DNA from: Streptomyces roseochromogenus subsp. oscitans DS 12.976
Lineage (GTDB): Bacteria > Actinomycetota > Actinomycetes > Streptomycetales > Streptomycetaceae
DNA length: 64,000 nt
Assembly (NCBI RefSeq): GCF_000497445.1
Contig: NZ_CM002285.1
Location: forward strand, 999,353 to 1,063,352
Direction: 5' to 3'
Positions 42,208 to 50,396 of the stretch are shown here, in pieces (the first letter of the stretch is position 1; every line of letters begins with the position of its first letter). The position numbers were made by a program, and so were the translations under genes. Under the pieces are notes generated by a model. The model searched no databases and was not told where the DNA came from. It was given only the letters and a program-made list of their open reading frames with translations.

Positions 42208-43230
42208 ACCCCGGTGTGCATGCTGCTGTCCGGCGTCATGGTCGAGCTCGGCGTCTACGGCGCCGTGCGCGTGTACTGGACGGTCTTCTCCGGCCCGCAC
42301 GGCATCGCGCAGCCGCACCTGCGGGCCGTGTTCGTCGCCGCGGGTGTGCTGACCGCACTGGTGGGCGCGGTGATGTGCTGGCAGCAGCGGCACCTCAAAC
42401 GCATGCTGGCCTTCTCGACCGTCGGCCACGTCGGGCTCTTCCTCATCGGCGTGGCGCTGCTCAGCCCTGCCGGAACCGCCGGGGTAGCCCTTTACGTCGC
42501 CGCGCACGCCGGGGTGAAGGCGGCTCTGTTCGCCACCACGGGCGTCCTTCTCGACCGGCACGGCTCCGTCGACGAACACGGGCTGCGCGGGCGAGGGCGT
42601 GATCTGCCGCTCGCCGGTGCGCTGTTCGCCCTCGGCGGGCTGGCGCTCGCCGGTCTGCCGCCGTTCGGCACCGCCCTGGGCAAGGCCGTCACCGAACACG
42701 CCGGCGAGGATCTGTGCCCCTGGCTGCCCTCGGTGTTCGTCCTCGTCTCGGCCGCCACCGGCGGGGCCGTACTGCGCGCCTCTGCCCGGATCTTCGCCGA
42801 CGCGGGGCCCCCGGCCGCGGGAGCGCTCGCCGTGCCGGCCGTCCTGCTCTGCGCTTCGCTGGCCGTCGGACTGCTGCCCGCGGTGGGCGGCACACTCGGC
42901 CGCGCCGCCCGGCAGTTCACTGACCGCACCGCCTACACCACCGCGATCTACGGACACTCCGCCGCCCCGTCCTCCCCCGTGCCGGACACCGGATGGTCCG
43001 CCGAGGGCGTGCTCCTCGCGCTCGCCTCGACCGCCTTGGCCGCGCTGCTCACGGCGGCCGCCGTGCGGGGTGCGAAGTGGCGGGGCGCGGCTCGCGTCGG
43101 ACCTGTGGGCCGGGCGGTGGGGCGTGGCCTGGTGCTGCCGCTGCGCCGGCTGCACTCGGGTCACCTCGGCGACTACGTCGCCTGGCTCGCCGTGGGTGTG
43201 GCGGTGTTCCTCGTCGTCATGGCGGTGTAG
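42208..43230 (+). pseudogene. proton-conducting membrane subunit (complex I NuoN / MrpD-like), 5' truncated
   Basis: About 340 residues corresponding only to the C-terminal half of a NuoL/M/N- or MrpD-type subunit. It opens in mid-protein with ATVAPTPVCMLLSGVMVELG, a conserved interior segment, right after an in-frame TGA at about 42177-42179. Conserved helix landmarks HLKRMLAFSTVGHVGLFLIG and AAHAGVKAALFATTGVLLD remain, and six to eight helices follow. Full-length relatives have about 600 residues. The missing half contains several proton-channel helices, so it is unlikely to work unless supplied in two parts. No other subunit genes are nearby. Confidence 0.7.
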
Positions 43231-43326
43231 TGCGTCGGCATGCGCCCTCGTCGAGCGGGAACTCGGGGGGCGCGTAAAACGGTCCTGCGGTGGATCGGGC
43301 CTTGCGGTGGATGGAGGTGGATGAGT

Positions 43327-44364
43327 ATGCCCGTCTCCGCGTCTGTGACGGATCTGTTCGAGAGTGTGCCCGGCGAGGAGCGCACGGCACTGCGGCGAGC
43401 GGCTCGGCCCGAGAGCCCCAGGCCGATGCTGGCGACACTGACGGAGCGTTACTTCTCGGATCCGGAGTGGATATTCGAGCGCAAGCTCGACGGGGAGCGG
43501 TGTCTGGGCGTCCGTGACGGCGCCCGGGCCGGGCTGTTGTCCCGTACCGGCCAGTCGCTCACGGACACCTATCCCGAGATCACCGACGCACTCGATGAAC
43601 AGCACTGCGCCGACTTCGTGGTGGACGGCGAGGTCGTGGCCTTCGAGGGCTCGCGGACCAGCTTCGCGCGGCTGCAGCAGCGCATCGGGATCCACGACCC
43701 GCGCCGGGCGCGCGCCAGCCGTGTGGCGGTGACGTACTACGTGTTCGACGTGCTGTACCTGGCCGGCCATGATCTGACCGCCCTGCCCCTGCGCACCCGC
43801 AAGGCCCTGCTGCGCCGCGCCCTGGACTTCTCCCCGCCGTTGCGCTTCACCCAGCACCGCTATGCCGACGGCGAGGCGTACCTGCGCGAGGCGTGCGAGC
43901 GCGGCTGGGAGGGCGTCATCGCCAAGCGCGCCGACAGCCACTACGAGCACCGGCGCTCGACGAAGTGGCTGAAGTTCAAGTGCGGGCGGCGGCAGGAACT
44001 GGTGATCGGCGGATTCACCGAGCCCGCGGGCAGCCGCACCGGCTTCGGCGCGTTGCTGGTCGGTTACTACGAGGGGCGACGCCTCGTCTACGCGGGCAAG
44101 GTCGGTACCGGTTACGACCGCCGGACGCTCGACGCACTGCGTGCGCGGATGGACCGCCTGGAGCGCGGCCGCTCCCCCTTCTCAGGCAGTCCCCCGCGGG
44201 AGCGCGGCGCCCAGTGGACCGAGCCTCGGCTCGTCGCCGAGATCGGGTTCACGGAGTGGACGGAAGACGGGAAGCTGCGCCATCCGCGGTTCGTCGGCCT
44301 GCGGACCGACAAGCCCGCGCACAAGGTCGTACGGGAGCGGCCCGGGAAGCCGGGTCCGACGTGA
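43327..44364 (+). CDS. ATP-dependent DNA ligase (LigD ligase-domain type)
   Basis: A 345-residue ATP-dependent ligase. The nucleotidyl-binding motif I is ERKLDGERCL (lysine adenylated). Later motifs are FVVDGEVVAFEG (III), WEGVIAKRADSHYEHRRSTK (IV) and KWLKFKCGRRQELVIGG (V). The C-terminal OB-fold has VYAGKVGTGYD. It corresponds to the ligase domain of LigD without polymerase or nuclease domains. A separate LigD-polymerase protein is at 48324, but no Ku gene is in the window. ATG 43327 is favoured by spacing from GGAGG; ATG 43321 is also in frame. Confidence 0.9.
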   Translation: MPVSASVTDLFESVPGEERTALRRAARPESPRPMLATLTERYFSDPEWIFERKLDGERCLGVRDGARAGLLSRTGQSLTDTYPEITDALDEQHCADFVVDGEVVAFEGSRTSFARLQQRIGIHDPRRARASRVAVTYYVFDVLYLAGHDLTALPLRTRKALLRRALDFSPPLRFTQHRYADGEAYLREACERGWEGVIAKRADSHYEHRRSTKWLKFKCGRRQELVIGGFTEPAGSRTGFGALLVGYYEGRRLVYAGKVGTGYDRRTLDALRARMDRLERGRSPFSGSPPRERGAQWTEPRLVAEIGFTEWTEDGKLRHPRFVGLRTDKPAHKVVRERPGKPGPT

Positions 44365-44489
44365 CACTCCGCGAGGGCCACGACCAGGCCGGCGACCCCG
44401 CTGGGGGACGTCCGAACGGCGAGGAGCTGCTGCGCTGCCGGCGCGCGGAGAGGGCGAGGAAGAGCCGGGACGAGGCGGGCGCAGTGTAA
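44361..44489 (+). CDS. possible 42-residue coupled open frame after the ligase
   Basis: The GTG overlaps the ligase stop as GTGA, and the product is short, charged and arginine-rich at the end (ELLRCRRAERARKSRDEAGA). No family is recognised. It may be a real coupled peptide or chance. Confidence 0.25.
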   Translation: MTLREGHDQAGDPAGGRPNGEELLRCRRAERARKSRDEAGAV

Positions 44490-44546
44490 TCCGCCGTGGC
44501 GTAGGTACTCGTACAGACAGGACGTCTTCTTGGGGAGATGAAACGG

Positions 44547-44840
44547 ATGCTGTTCCTCGGACTGCTTCTCCTCGCGGCCACGGGCGCCTTCACGGCTCTG
44601 GCGATCGCCGACAACCTGTCCGGCGGTCCGCAGCAGTACGGCGTGTCGGTCCTCGGCCACCACATCGCCACGCTCAGCCCGCTCGGACTCTTCTGCTCCG
44701 GTCTCGCACTGGCTCTCATCTTCTGCCTGGGCCTGGCCATGGTGAGCGGAGCGGCACACCATCGCAGGAGCCCGCGTCCGCGCAGGGCACACCGTCGGAC
44801 CACGGTCGGCCCGATGATGGGACCCGGCACGCGGGCCTGA
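44547..44840 (+). CDS. small two-helix membrane protein
   Basis: A 97-residue protein with two membrane helices, FLGLLLLAATGAFTALAIAD and LFCSGLALALIFCLGLAMVS, and a basic C-terminal tail (HHRRSPRPRRAHRR). ATG 44547 is nine bases from GGGGAG, whereas ATG 44538 abuts that site. The architecture resembles small membrane proteins that accompany stress or CBS genes in Streptomyces. Function is unknown. Confidence 0.7.
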   Translation: MLFLGLLLLAATGAFTALAIADNLSGGPQQYGVSVLGHHIATLSPLGLFCSGLALALIFCLGLAMVSGAAHHRRSPRPRRAHRRTTVGPMMGPGTRA

Positions 44841-45030
44841 ACTCACTCACCGCGGCCGGAAGGGGCAGCGCACTGCGTCACCGCTCTGTGCCGCGCCCGG
44901 ACCAGGATGTCGCGGCCGGTGCGACCGCACTGCCGGGAGGACGGGCGTCGGGGGGACGTCCACGGGTACCCGGTGGGTGCGCGAGGAGTCGTCGGCGCTC
45001 GTCGTGCACGGCGGACGGAGGTGGGTGGCC

Positions 45031-45450
45031 GTGACTCGGTACGTGCGGGAGATCATGACGCAGAATCCGGTGACGGTGTCCGAGAAGACGCCCCTCACCG
45101 AGGTGGCACGGCTCATGCGGCAGAACGGCATCGGCGATGTCATCGTCACGGAGGGCGACCACGTCTGCGGTCTGGTGACGGACCGCGATCTGGTGGTCCG
45201 GGCCCTCGCCGACGAGCGTGACCCCACGCTGACGGTGGTGGGGCAGGTGTGCAGCAGGGACATGGTCACGTGTTCGTCCCAGGACCCGGTCGACGAGGCG
45301 ATCCGTCTGATGCGGGAACACACTCTGCGGCGGCTGCCTGTCGTCGACGACGACCGGCTGGTCGGGGCGCTCAGCCTGGGCGACCTGGCCGTCGAACGGG
45401 ATCCTCACTCGGCACTCGCCGACATCAGCGCCGCGCGGCCGAACCGGTAG
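45031..45450 (+). CDS. CBS-domain-pair protein
   Basis: A 139-residue protein made of two CBS domains: YVREIMTQNPVTVSEKTPLT with DHVCGLVTDRDLVVRALAD, then CSRDMVTCSSQDPVDEAIRL with LRRLPVVDDDRLVGALSLGD. CBS pairs bind adenosine nucleotides and regulate partners. GTG 45031 has GGAGG nine bases upstream. It lies next to archease, in a stress-type cluster. The target is unknown. Confidence 0.88.
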   Translation: MTRYVREIMTQNPVTVSEKTPLTEVARLMRQNGIGDVIVTEGDHVCGLVTDRDLVVRALADERDPTLTVVGQVCSRDMVTCSSQDPVDEAIRLMREHTLRRLPVVDDDRLVGALSLGDLAVERDPHSALADISAARPNR

Positions 45451-45507
45451 GCCGGCCCGGCGCACGTGTACTCCGTGAGGCGGTGTGCGGGTCCGTGAAA
45501 TGGGCAC

Positions 45508-45972
45508 GTGGTGGACATGGTCGGCGACACGGGCGACGAACTGCTGGCGCGGCGGCAGGGCACCGCCGGCCATCGGACGGTGCCTCACACGGCCGACGTG
45601 GGGATCGAGGCATGGGGGCCGAGCCGCGAGCGGTGCCTCGCGGAGGCGGTCCTGGGGCTGGTGGAGTGCTTCGCCGACCTCTCCGGGGTACGGCCCACCG
45701 CCGTGGAGCGCCTGGAACTGGCCGAAGGAAGCGACGAGGAGCTGCTGGCGACCCTCCTGGACGAGGTGGTCTACCGCCTGGAAGTGCGCGGTGAGGTGCC
45801 GGTCGACGTGGAGGCGGAGGCGGTCGGCGACGGTCTCGGCATACGGCTGGCGGTCGCCGGACTCGACACGGTGGAGGTCACCGGCGCCCCGCCCAAGGGC
45901 GTGTCCTGGCATCGGCTGCACATCGGGCCCGACCCGTACGGCTGGTCCTGCGGGGTGACCGTCGACGTATGA
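45508..45972 (+). CDS. archease
   Basis: A 154-residue archease. Landmarks are HRTVPHTADVGIEAWG, CLAEAVLGLVECFADL, GSDEELLATLLDEVVYRLEV and the C-terminal SWHRLHIGPDPYGWSCGVTV with the metal-binding acidic end. Archease activates the RNA ligase RtcB by promoting its guanylylation. The RtcB gene is next, on the opposite strand and convergent, so the two are physically linked but not in one operon. Confidence 0.92.
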   Translation: MVDMVGDTGDELLARRQGTAGHRTVPHTADVGIEAWGPSRERCLAEAVLGLVECFADLSGVRPTAVERLELAEGSDEELLATLLDEVVYRLEVRGEVPVDVEAEAVGDGLGIRLAVAGLDTVEVTGAPPKGVSWHRLHIGPDPYGWSCGVTVDV

Positions 45973-46040
45973 GCGACGTATGAGCGGTGACGCCGAGGCC
46001 GGTTGACGGTCCCCGTGTCCCCCTTGACTACGTCCTCGCG

Positions 46041-47453
46041 TCACCCCTTGACCACGCCGAGCGGAACCAGCCGGGCCACCCTGCCGCACAGCCCCGCCTC
46101 CTCGGCGACTGCGACCACCGCGTCGACGTCCTTGTAGGCCTCCGGCGCCTCCTCGGGCAGGCCGCGCCAGGACAGCGGGCGTGCCGCGATGCCGTCCCGT
46201 TCCAGCCTGGCCCGCAGTTGCCTGTCGGTGATGGTACGCACGGCCTCGTGGCGGCTCATCGTACGGCCCGCGCCGTGGCAGGTGGAGGCGAAGGCGCCCC
46301 CGCCGGGCACTCCGGCGAGGACGTACGAGGCCGTGCCCATGGTGCCGGGGATCAGCACCGGCTGCCCCACCCCGCGCAGATCGCGGGGCAGATCGGGATG
46401 GCCGGGCGGGAAGGCGCGGGTGGCGCCCTTGCGGTGGACGCACAGCCGGCGGCGTGTCCCGTCCACGGGATGGGTCTCGATCTTGGCGAGGTTGTGGGAG
46501 ACGTCGTACACCAGCGACAGCCGGACTCCCGCGGCCCGTTCGAAGACCCGGCGTGCCGCGTCGGTGAGCAGCTGGCGGTTGGCGCGCCCGTAGTTGGCGG
46601 CCGCGGCCATCGCACCGAGGTACGCGCGCCCCTCGGGCGAGTCCACGGGGGTGCAGGCCAGCTGCCGGTCCGGCACCGTGATGCCGTAGCGGGCCATGGC
46701 GCGGCCCATCTCCCGCACGTGATCGGTGCAGATCTGGTGTCCGAGGCCGCGCGACCCGCAGTGGATCATCACGCACACCTGGCCCTCGGCCAGCCCGAAC
46801 GCGGCCGCGGCCCGCTCGTCGTACACCCGGGCGACCTGCTGCACCTCCAGGAAGTGGTTGGCGGAGCCGAGGCTGCCGACCTGTCCGAGGCCGCGCTCGC
46901 GTGCCCGCGGGCCGACCCGGGTCACGTCCGCGTCGGCGACCGCCCCGCCGTCCTCGCAGCGGATCAGGTCGCGTTCCTCGCCGTGCCCCTGCTCCACCGC
47001 GTAGCGTGACCCGCCCTGGAGGATCCGCTCCAGCTGCCGGGGCCCGTCCAGCCGCCACACCCCGCCGGGGCCGGCCCCGCGCGGGATCGCCCTGTCCAGG
47101 CCGTCCATGACCGCGAGCAGGGCTGGCCGCAGCTCCGCACGGTCGCAGTCGGCTGCCAGCAGCCGTACCCCGCAGGAGATGTCGAAGCCGACCCCGCCGG
47201 GCGAGACCACGCCGCCCTCGTCCACGTCGGTCGCCGCCACACCGCCGATGGGGAAGCCGTAGCCCCAGTGGATGTCCGGCATGGCGTACGAGGCGCCGAC
47301 GATTCCGGGCAGCGTGGCCACGTGGACCACCTGCTCCAGCGACTTCTCGGCGTCCTTCAGCAGCTGCCGGGAGGCGAACACCAGGCCCGGCACCCGCATG
47401 TCCCCGTGTCGTTCGATGCGGAAGCGGTAGGGCCGCTCCTCGACGAGTTCCAT
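46041..47453 (-). CDS. rtcB: RtcB RNA-splicing ligase
   Basis: A 470-residue RtcB. Metal and GTP ligands are visible in [27 protein letters not shown] and [20 protein letters not shown], and the guanylylated histidine is in [15 protein letters not shown]. It joins RNA 2',3'-cyclic phosphate ends to 5'-OH ends. The bacterial role is RNA repair after stress or toxin cleavage. Convergent with archease; the membrane-protein gene at 47469 lies 15 bases upstream on the same strand and may be co-transcribed. Confidence 0.95.
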   Translation of the reverse strand: MELVEERPYRFRIERHGDMRVPGLVFASRQLLKDAEKSLEQVVHVATLPGIVGASYAMPDIHWGYGFPIGGVAATDVDEGGVVSPGGVGFDISCGVRLLAADCDRAELRPALLAVMDGLDRAIPRGAGPGGVWRLDGPRQLERILQGGSRYAVEQGHGEERDLIRCEDGGAVADADVTRVGPRARERGLGQVGSLGSANHFLEVQQVARVYDERAAAAFGLAEGQVCVMIHCGSRGLGHQICTDHVREMGRAMARYGITVPDRQLACTPVDSPEGRAYLGAMAAAANYGRANRQLLTDAARRVFERAAGVRLSLVYDVSHNLAKIETHPVDGTRRRLCVHRKGATRAFPPGHPDLPRDLRGVGQPVLIPGTMGTASYVLAGVPGGGAFASTCHGAGRTMSRHEAVRTITDRQLRARLERDGIAARPLSWRGLPEEAPEAYKDVDAVVAVAEEAGLCGRVARLVPLGVVKG

Positions 47454-47468
47454 GGCATCCTCCCGCGG

Positions 47469-47969
47469 TCACCTGGTCGTGTGCCGGTGCCGCGTCCACA
47501 GGGGCCAGGCGAACCAGCACAGCAGGTACCAGGCCAGCACCGCGGCGACCAGCCAGAGCACAGAGCTGTCATGGGTCGCGACTCTCAGGACGAGCAGAAG
47601 CGCGGAGGTCATCGTGGCGAGCAGCAGGACCAGGCCGACCAGGGTCAGCCGGGCGGCCCACCCGACCGTCTGCGGTTTCACGCGCCGTCCGGCGACGAGC
47701 CGGTGCACGGACACCGGTCCGATCAGGGCCCCGGTCGCCGCGGCGCCGAGGACGATGGTCACGATGTAGATCGTCCGGTCCGTCCGGTCAAGCTGCGCGA
47801 ACCTCGGTGTGAACACGACGGTGAGCAGGAAGCCGAAGAGGATCTGGACGCCCGTCTGGGCGACGCGGACCTCCTGGATCAGCTCTCCCCATCTCCGGTC
47901 GGCCCGCTCCTCCGGGGTCTCGTCGCGCCCGGTGCGCGTGGTGCCCCCACCCCGTTCGGTGCCCGTCAC
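47469..47969 (-). CDS. four-helix membrane protein (DUF6328-like)
   Basis: A 166-residue integral membrane protein with a hydrophilic, charged N-terminus and four helices: TGVQILFGFLLTVVF, TIYIVTIVLGAAATGALIG, LTLVGLVLLLATMTSALLLV, LWLVAAVLAWYLLCWFAW. This fits the DUF6328 family of actinomycetes, which has no assigned function. Its 3' end is 15 bases upstream of rtcB in the same direction, suggesting co-transcription. Confidence 0.8.
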   Translation of the reverse strand: MTGTERGGGTTRTGRDETPEERADRRWGELIQEVRVAQTGVQILFGFLLTVVFTPRFAQLDRTDRTIYIVTIVLGAAATGALIGPVSVHRLVAGRRVKPQTVGWAARLTLVGLVLLLATMTSALLLVLRVATHDSSVLWLVAAVLAWYLLCWFAWPLWTRHRHTTR

Positions 47970-48142
47970 GGCTCCTCCTGGATCAGCGGCTGCGCCCCCG
48001 CCGTCCCGGTACCCAGGAAGGCATCCTGTACACGCCCGGCCCTGGAACGGGCGGTCCGGTCCGCCGGAGGTCTACGGAGGTCCACCGGCAGGAGGTCTGA
48101 TCCGCGCATTCCGGGAAACTCGGACGGCAGGAGGTGCAGACC

Positions 48143-48313
48143 ATGCTTCCCGTCCTGTTGTTCCTGCTGCTGGCACTGCTGCTCTTCGGCGTCGGCTTCG
48201 CGGTGAAGATTCTCTGGTGGATCGCTCTCGTGGTGTTCGTCGTGTGGCTCGTGGGCTTCCTGTTCCGCAGTGCGGCCATTGGTGGAGTCAGGCGCCGCTG
48301 GCACTGGTGGTGA
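48143..48313 (+). CDS. short hydrophobic membrane protein
   Basis: A 56-residue protein, almost wholly hydrophobic: LPVLLFLLLALLLFGVGFAV, ILWWIALVVFVVWLVGFLF, ending in a basic, tryptophan-rich tail RRRWHWW. This matches the small stress-linked hydrophobic proteins common in actinomycetes. ATG 48143 has GGAGG nine bases upstream. It precedes the LigD polymerase-domain gene by 10 bases, so the two are likely co-transcribed. Confidence 0.75.
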   Translation: MLPVLLFLLLALLLFGVGFAVKILWWIALVVFVVWLVGFLFRSAAIGGVRRRWHWW

Positions 48314-48323
48314 AAACGCGGTC

Positions 48324-49256
48324 ATGACCGCCAAGGCCGGCACGAAGGACGAGATCCGGGTCGGCGGCCGTAGGGTGCCGTTGTCCAACCCGGACAAGGA
48401 ATTGTTTCCGGACGACGGGATCACCAAGGCCGAACTGGTCGACTACTACCGCTCCGTGGCGCGACCGATGCTCACGCATCTGAAGAACCGGCCGCTGGTG
48501 ATGGAGCGGTACCCCGACGGGTACCGGGGAAAGTCCTTCTTCCACAAGGACGTTCCGGACTATTTCCCCGGCTGGATCCGCACCGTCGAGGTGCCCAAGG
48601 AGGGTGGCCGCCTCACCATGGCGGTGTGTGATGACACGGCCACCCTCGTCTATCTGGCCAACCAGGCCTGCATCACGCCGCATCCGTGGCTGAGCCCCGC
48701 GGACTGCCTGGACTGCCCCGACCGGTTGGTCTTCGACCTCGACCCTCCCGAGGGCGAGGAGAAGGACTTCGAGGCCGTACGGTGGAGCGCCCGCACTCTG
48801 GGTGCTCTGCTCACCGAACTCGGGCTGCGCCCCGCGCTGATGACGACCGGATCGCGGGGCATGCATCTGCTGGTCCTGCTCGACCGGCGCACGGACTTCG
48901 ACACGGCACGGCACTTCGCGCGGCGCGTCGCCGACCTGCTCGCCGCGCGGCACAGCGACCGGCTGACGACCGAGCCGCGCAAGAACAAGCGCCGGGGCCG
49001 CCTCTACCTGGACACCCAGCGCAACGCCTACGCGCAGACCTCGGTCGCCCCCTACGCCGTACGCGCCCGCCCGCACGCTCCGGTCGCCACCCCGCTGGAC
49101 TGGGACGAGCTCGACGACCCGGACCTGGGCCCGCGCCGCTGGACACTGCGCACCCTTCCCGAGCGTCTCGACGAGTACGGCGACCCGTGGAAGGGGCTGA
49201 GCCGCTGCCGCCGCTCCCTGCGCACGGCACAACAGCGTCTGGACGACCTCACCTGA
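48324..49256 (+). CDS. LigD polymerase/primase-domain protein
   Basis: A 310-residue stand-alone polymerase domain of the archaeo-eukaryotic primase type used in bacterial non-homologous end joining. Motifs are RVPLSNPDKELFPDDGITKA, VFDLDPPEGEE (metal-binding aspartates), TTGSRGMHLLVLLD and NAYAQTSVAPYAVRARPHAP. It can add nucleotides at DNA ends. The ligase activity is encoded separately at 43327, so LigD functions are split here, and Ku is not in the window. Confidence 0.9.
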   Translation: MTAKAGTKDEIRVGGRRVPLSNPDKELFPDDGITKAELVDYYRSVARPMLTHLKNRPLVMERYPDGYRGKSFFHKDVPDYFPGWIRTVEVPKEGGRLTMAVCDDTATLVYLANQACITPHPWLSPADCLDCPDRLVFDLDPPEGEEKDFEAVRWSARTLGALLTELGLRPALMTTGSRGMHLLVLLDRRTDFDTARHFARRVADLLAARHSDRLTTEPRKNKRRGRLYLDTQRNAYAQTSVAPYAVRARPHAPVATPLDWDELDDPDLGPRRWTLRTLPERLDEYGDPWKGLSRCRRSLRTAQQRLDDLT

Positions 49257-49381
49257 ACGGATGAGTCGCCGGGCCGGGCTTCGGCGCGCACCATGGAAAG
49301 GCGCATGAACCGCCCCCTCGCGGCCCACAGACATCACCGATCCGGATGGATCCGGCCCGGCGCGGGAGAACGGAGACGCAG

Positions 49382-49633
49382 ATGCTGATGCCCGACCTCA
49401 GAACCGCCGCCACGGCGCTGCGCGCCTACCGGATCGCGCAGGCCCGCCTTCTGCGGAGTCCGGCGAATCCACTCCGCCGCCGTCAGTACGACGACACCGC
49501 CTACACACTCTGCGTACTCATGGGCAAACGCGACGCCACCGAGGCCGCGGCGCTGGCGGAACGCCTGCTCGCCTCGTCCTCCGCCGGCGCGAAGCCGAAC
49601 CGTGCCCGCCGAGCACGCACCGCCCTCCCCTGA
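49382..49633 (+). CDS. small DUF5133-like protein
   Basis: An 83-residue protein. The core YDDTAYTLCVLMGKRDATEA resembles the DUF5133 family, small Streptomyces proteins with a conserved D-x-x-YTLCV segment and no assigned function. The C-terminus is a basic tail (AKPNRARRARTALP). ATG 49382 is used; ATG 49388 is an alternative. Confidence 0.6.
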   Translation: MLMPDLRTAATALRAYRIAQARLLRSPANPLRRRQYDDTAYTLCVLMGKRDATEAAALAERLLASSSAGAKPNRARRARTALP

Positions 49634-49674
49634 GGCCTCCGCCGAGCTGGCGCCCGGCACTCGGAGGAGGAGGC

Positions 49675-50100
49675 CATGAGCAGCGCATCAGCCAGGTTCC
49701 GGGCGTCCCGTCGTACCTCTCACCGGCCGCGTGTCGTCGTGACTCGTGGAGAGACCGGGCTCGACGCGGTGGCGGCCGGGGTACGCACGACCGGTGGCAC
49801 CGCTCTCGCGCGGCCGGCGGACGTGGCCGACGCCCGTGCCCTGGAGGCCGCCGCGGCCCGGACCGAACGTGAACCGGGCCCGATCGAGGTCTGCTACCCC
49901 GGTTACGGGTACGGCCCACGGGCCGCACTGCGCCGGAAGCTGCCGCGCGACCACGGCGCCGTCGTACAGGCCGGATCCGCGCTCGGTCGCTGACCAGGAT
50001 GCGCCGGCACCGGCGGGCGTGACCTCGGCACGCACGGCCGGCTCGACGACACCGCGAAAGCCCATGCCGTACCGGCCTGGGCCTCGCGCCACCACGACGC
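49675..50100 (+). pseudogene. short-chain dehydrogenase, internally deleted
   Basis: Pieces of an SDR protein are in order: PRVVVTRGETGLDAVAAGVR, TGGTALARPADVADARALEA, TEREPGPIEV, then a jump over the catalytic region to AALRRKLPRDHGAVVQAGSA and LGR. A further frame-shifted segment near 50017-50097 reads HGRLDDTAKAHAVPAWASRH. The SYK catalytic residues are gone. This is a deletion derivative. Confidence 0.65.
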
Positions 50101-50175
50101 GTGGGCCCCGAGATGCGAACGCGGCCGGTGACGGTGACCCTGGGAGGGAAGCCTCGAGTGATGAGGAGGGCTGCC

Positions 50176-50364
50176 ATGTCCGTGATGGACAAGCTCAAGC
50201 AGATGCTCAAGGGTCACGAGGACCAGGCCAAAACGGGCGTCGACAAGGCGGGCGACATGATCGACGAGCGGACCCAGGGCAAGTACCGCTCCCAGGTGGA
50301 CACCGCGCAGCAGAAAGCGGACGAGTTCATCGACGAGAACCGCCAGGACAACCCTCCGCAGTAG
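50176..50364 (+). CDS. antitoxin-like small protein (Rv0909 family)
   Basis: A 62-residue charged protein: [40 protein letters not shown], then [14 protein letters not shown]. This is the pattern of the Rv0909-type family annotated as toxin-antitoxin antitoxins in actinomycetes. No toxin gene is adjacent, so the label is by family only. ATG 50176 has GGAGGG upstream. Confidence 0.75.
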   Translation: MSVMDKLKQMLKGHEDQAKTGVDKAGDMIDERTQGKYRSQVDTAQQKADEFIDENRQDNPPQ

Positions 50365-50396
50365 CGGCGCACGGGCGCGGATAGAGTTGTGCGTCT

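Noticed and set aside
42208..43230. Complete antiporter or complex I gene
   Set aside because: The sequence begins in the middle of the family alignment after an in-frame stop.
44878..47520. Very long minus-strand open frame of about 880 codons across the CBS, archease and rtcB genes
   Set aside because: It is a GC-bias shadow: no domain is recognisable and the same bases encode clear known proteins in other frames.
49675..49993. Short-chain dehydrogenase as a functional gene
   Set aside because: The catalytic SYK region is missing and the C-terminus is in another frame, so it was called a pseudogene.
50176..50364. Complete toxin-antitoxin pair with the antitoxin-like gene at 50176
   Set aside because: No toxin-like gene is adjacent, and the MazF-like gene is 18 kb away and lacks its own antitoxin.
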